Source: Wuchereria bancrofti
Lineage: Eukaryota; Nematoda; Chromadorea; Rhabditida; Onchocercidae
Assembly (NCBI GenBank): GCA_005281725.1
Contig: SSBO01000012.1
Location: forward strand, 5,781,564 to 5,845,563
Length of the DNA: 64,000 bases
Direction of reading: 5' to 3'
Position 1 is the first letter of the stretch. Every line of letters begins with the position of its first letter. Made by a program: the position numbers and the translations under genes. The notes under the pieces are model-generated. The model searched no databases, was not told the origin of the DNA, and saw only the letters and a program-made list of their open reading frames with translations. Shown one piece after another: positions 61,869 to 64,000 of the stretch.

Positions 61869-63500
61869 ATGTCATTGATAGCAGATTTAACATGGATAAA
61901 ACGTGGAGTACCAAAAGCTATACCGAACAAGGTAAAGTCATCGTCAAAAGAAATCAGAACATTAATTCAAGGTTAGAACTTCAAAAGATTTGTTTAATTA
62001 ATTTTGTTTTGAGCTTCCAGTTGTAGCATCAAAATTCAGCTAAATTCAAGAGTAAAAAGATCTTTACTGGATTAGCTTACTCTTTTCTATTCTTTAGTTA
62101 TGATTGTTGGAGCACTGGGAAAGAGTATAGGCCAAATAATGTTCTTAGTAAGATACTAAGCGTGATGGCAGTGTGCAAAAACATTCTGGTGCTTTAGCAT
62201 GGAATCGTTTAACGGAACATATTCTGGCATCTGGAGGTGCTGATAATTCCGTGATTTTCTGGAATCTTAAAGAAGTGAAGTCTGCAACAGTTGCAACACA
62301 TTTCCATGGGATGATAATTCAATGTATTAGTTTTTTGTTTTCGTGAACTTTTTATTTGTTTTAAGTGAAATAAACATTTTTTATATGTATATTTGCATGA
62401 GAGATCTCTCCTTCGAGACTTGCTGATGCGCTTTTTATTGTCTATAATCATGAAATTTTAAGGTGCAAGCTGTGGAATAGTATCCAGTGAATCATCTATT
62501 TTGTTAACAAGAACGTTATCAAGTCAAGTTGGATTAACAGATTGTAGGGAATTTAACAATTTATCAAGGCATTGGGAAGTAAGTGGTGAAGTGGAACGAT
62601 TTACATGGAATCATTTCTCTCCATTTTATTTCTTTGTCGTCACTGACAATGTTTAATTTTATCTGCAAATTATTCTCATATTTTACAAATCGGATTTTGC
62701 TTATTTACATTTATATATATTTTTCATGTAAGAACTATCTGTTTAGTAAGTGTATTATTTTGGTAATGAAGTAGATGAATGAGTAATAGCCCTCATATAC
62801 AGCTGTTATACGGTTTTTGTTGTACCTACTTATTAGTTATACATATTGCAGAGTTAATGAAGCTATCATATTTTTCTATGTATTGATTTCGTAAGAGGAA
62901 CGTTATCAAGTCACATTAAATTAATAGAATGTAGGGTGATAAGACTTTTTTCTGTTGCACGTATTCCTTATTTTAGGTCATTTCTATTACATGGGATACA
63001 CGTAAAAATGAACCTGCTATATCGAAAAAAGTGTATGAAGGAGGTGCTCGTAGCGTAGTGCAAAGTTGTTAGGTCAAAGGCTTATAAACATATGGTGAAG
63101 ATGGTATAATTTCTTTTTTCTTTTGGTAAGTTTTCAGCAGTTTTACACAGACTTTATACCGAAATGTAGGCTTTATATTAGATTTATGTAAAATTTTCAT
63201 GTAGATTTTTTATGGTTTTTCAAAAATTTCATATAATTTTCCTCAGTTTTTTTAGCTCTTAGATTATATATAGGTGTAAATATTTTCAAGTACATATATA
63301 TTTAAGTAATAAAATGATTTTTTGATTTTCATCCGCTTGGAAGAACATATATTATGTGTGATTTGGAACTTGTTACAGAACATAATAGCTATGTCGTTCT
63401 TCACTGGATTCTGGAAGTGTCCTTGCAGTTGATGATGAGAAAGAAGTAAAAATTATTGAAGTCAGCAAATTCGAAAAAGTACGAACAGCATTCAGTTGAT
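61869..63500 (+). pseudogene. pwp1: Relic of PWP1 (WD40 ribosome-biogenesis/chromatin protein)
   Basis: PWP1 is a nucleolar WD40 protein. Recognisable pieces in order: first exon 61869-61971 (DLTWIKRGVPKAIPNKV, ending at GTTAGA); 62158-62324 (ALAWNRLTEHILASGGADNS, a WD repeat with VIFWNL); ~62463-62650 (KVQAVE, then TAG where Trp is expected, a frame change, then GEVERFTWNHFSPFYFFVVT); ~62976-63110 (ITWDTRKNEPAISKK, TAG inside SC-VKGL and a further TAA); ~63395-63500 (GSVLAVDDEKEVKIIEVSKF). The match to the middle and C-terminal parts of PWP1 is clear. The acidic region and first WD repeats are missing, and at least three stops and one frameshift are present. Retained introns show it is a decayed genomic copy, not a retrocopy. 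Confidence 0.75.
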
Positions 63501-64000
63501 GCTTTAATGAAATAAATATAATAGTTAATAAATATCCATCTGCCAGTTAAAGATTTTTCAAATACTTTTGCAAAATTAAACTAGCTGGTTCATCGAAATG
63601 ATCAAGCAATGCTCAAAAACATGTCGTAGAATATTATTGCAATAATTTTTGTGACACATCATATGTATCGATCAAACTAAACAATCTGAATTTATTAGAG
63701 CATGATGTATTGATCCATGTATTGATTGTCAATTATGTGAATGAATATGCACATTTTCAAGTATATATTATAAATAAGGATTGTAATGATTTGGTAATCT
63801 AAATTTTTATAGCCTAATATATTCGAATTGTATTATTAAATTAAAAAAAAAAAAACCAAAGATGATAGAACTATTTAATACAATCATATGTTTGTCAGGT
63901 TATATTCTGAATTTATTGGAGCATGATGTATTGGGTTACATTCTCAATTTCATGAAACATTCTGATATTATTAAAATTGGTATCTTAAAATGGTATCTGT
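63501..64000. other. AT-rich end of window with a short direct repeat
   Basis: tctgaatttatt[a/g]gagcatg and on occurs at 63686-63713 and 63906-63933 (28 bases, one mismatch). No coding sequence seen. Confidence 0.6.

Overview
This is AT-rich animal DNA. Its genes are split by introns whose acceptors mostly read TTTCAG, TTTTAG or similar, and several homologies (patched-related transporter, Caskin, PWP1, Hip, a BEL/Pao retroelement) point to a nematode. The gene size, intron length and AT content would fit a spirurid or filarial worm, but that narrower placement is inference. No bacterial operon, phage, CRISPR array or convincing tRNA/rRNA gene was seen.

Layout. (1) 0.08-8.9 kb, minus strand: the 3' half of a Caskin-like scaffold gene with two adjacent SAM domains. 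Exon phases chain correctly down to a terminal exon at 176-77. (2) 10.1-12.5 kb: a foldback element with two ~305 bp inverted arms around a 1.77 kb spacer. (3) 12.5-27.7 kb: mostly gene-poor, with a few orphan exons. (4) 28.2-29.5 kb, plus strand: a three-exon gene for a secreted, extremely histidine-rich protein with Cys/His clusters, the most distinctive gene here. (5) 34.3-39.0 kb, plus strand: a 13-exon patched-related (PTR) gene with a sterol-sensing domain, followed at 39.6-42.3 kb by a decayed paralogue. (6) 45.2-46.0 kb: a scrambled copy of the Hsp70 co-chaperone Hip (ST13), with one TPR block inverted against another. (7) 51.2-55.1 kb: a damaged BEL/Pao retroelement with broken gag/protease, a long open RT-RNase H frame and no integrase. 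(8) 54.6-61.35 kb: five contigs joined by four single Ns, where each join is an unmerged overlap, so about 3.6 kb is counted twice or more. (9) 61.9-63.5 kb: an intron-bearing relic of the WD40 gene PWP1.

The genes do not form a shared pathway. The window is a gene-poor region where three of the recognisable coding units (PTR paralogue, Hip copy, PWP1) are decayed, next to two apparently functional genes (PTR, His-rich protein) and the end of a third (Caskin). Exon boundaries come from reading frames, splice dinucleotides and phase agreement only; no transcript data were available.
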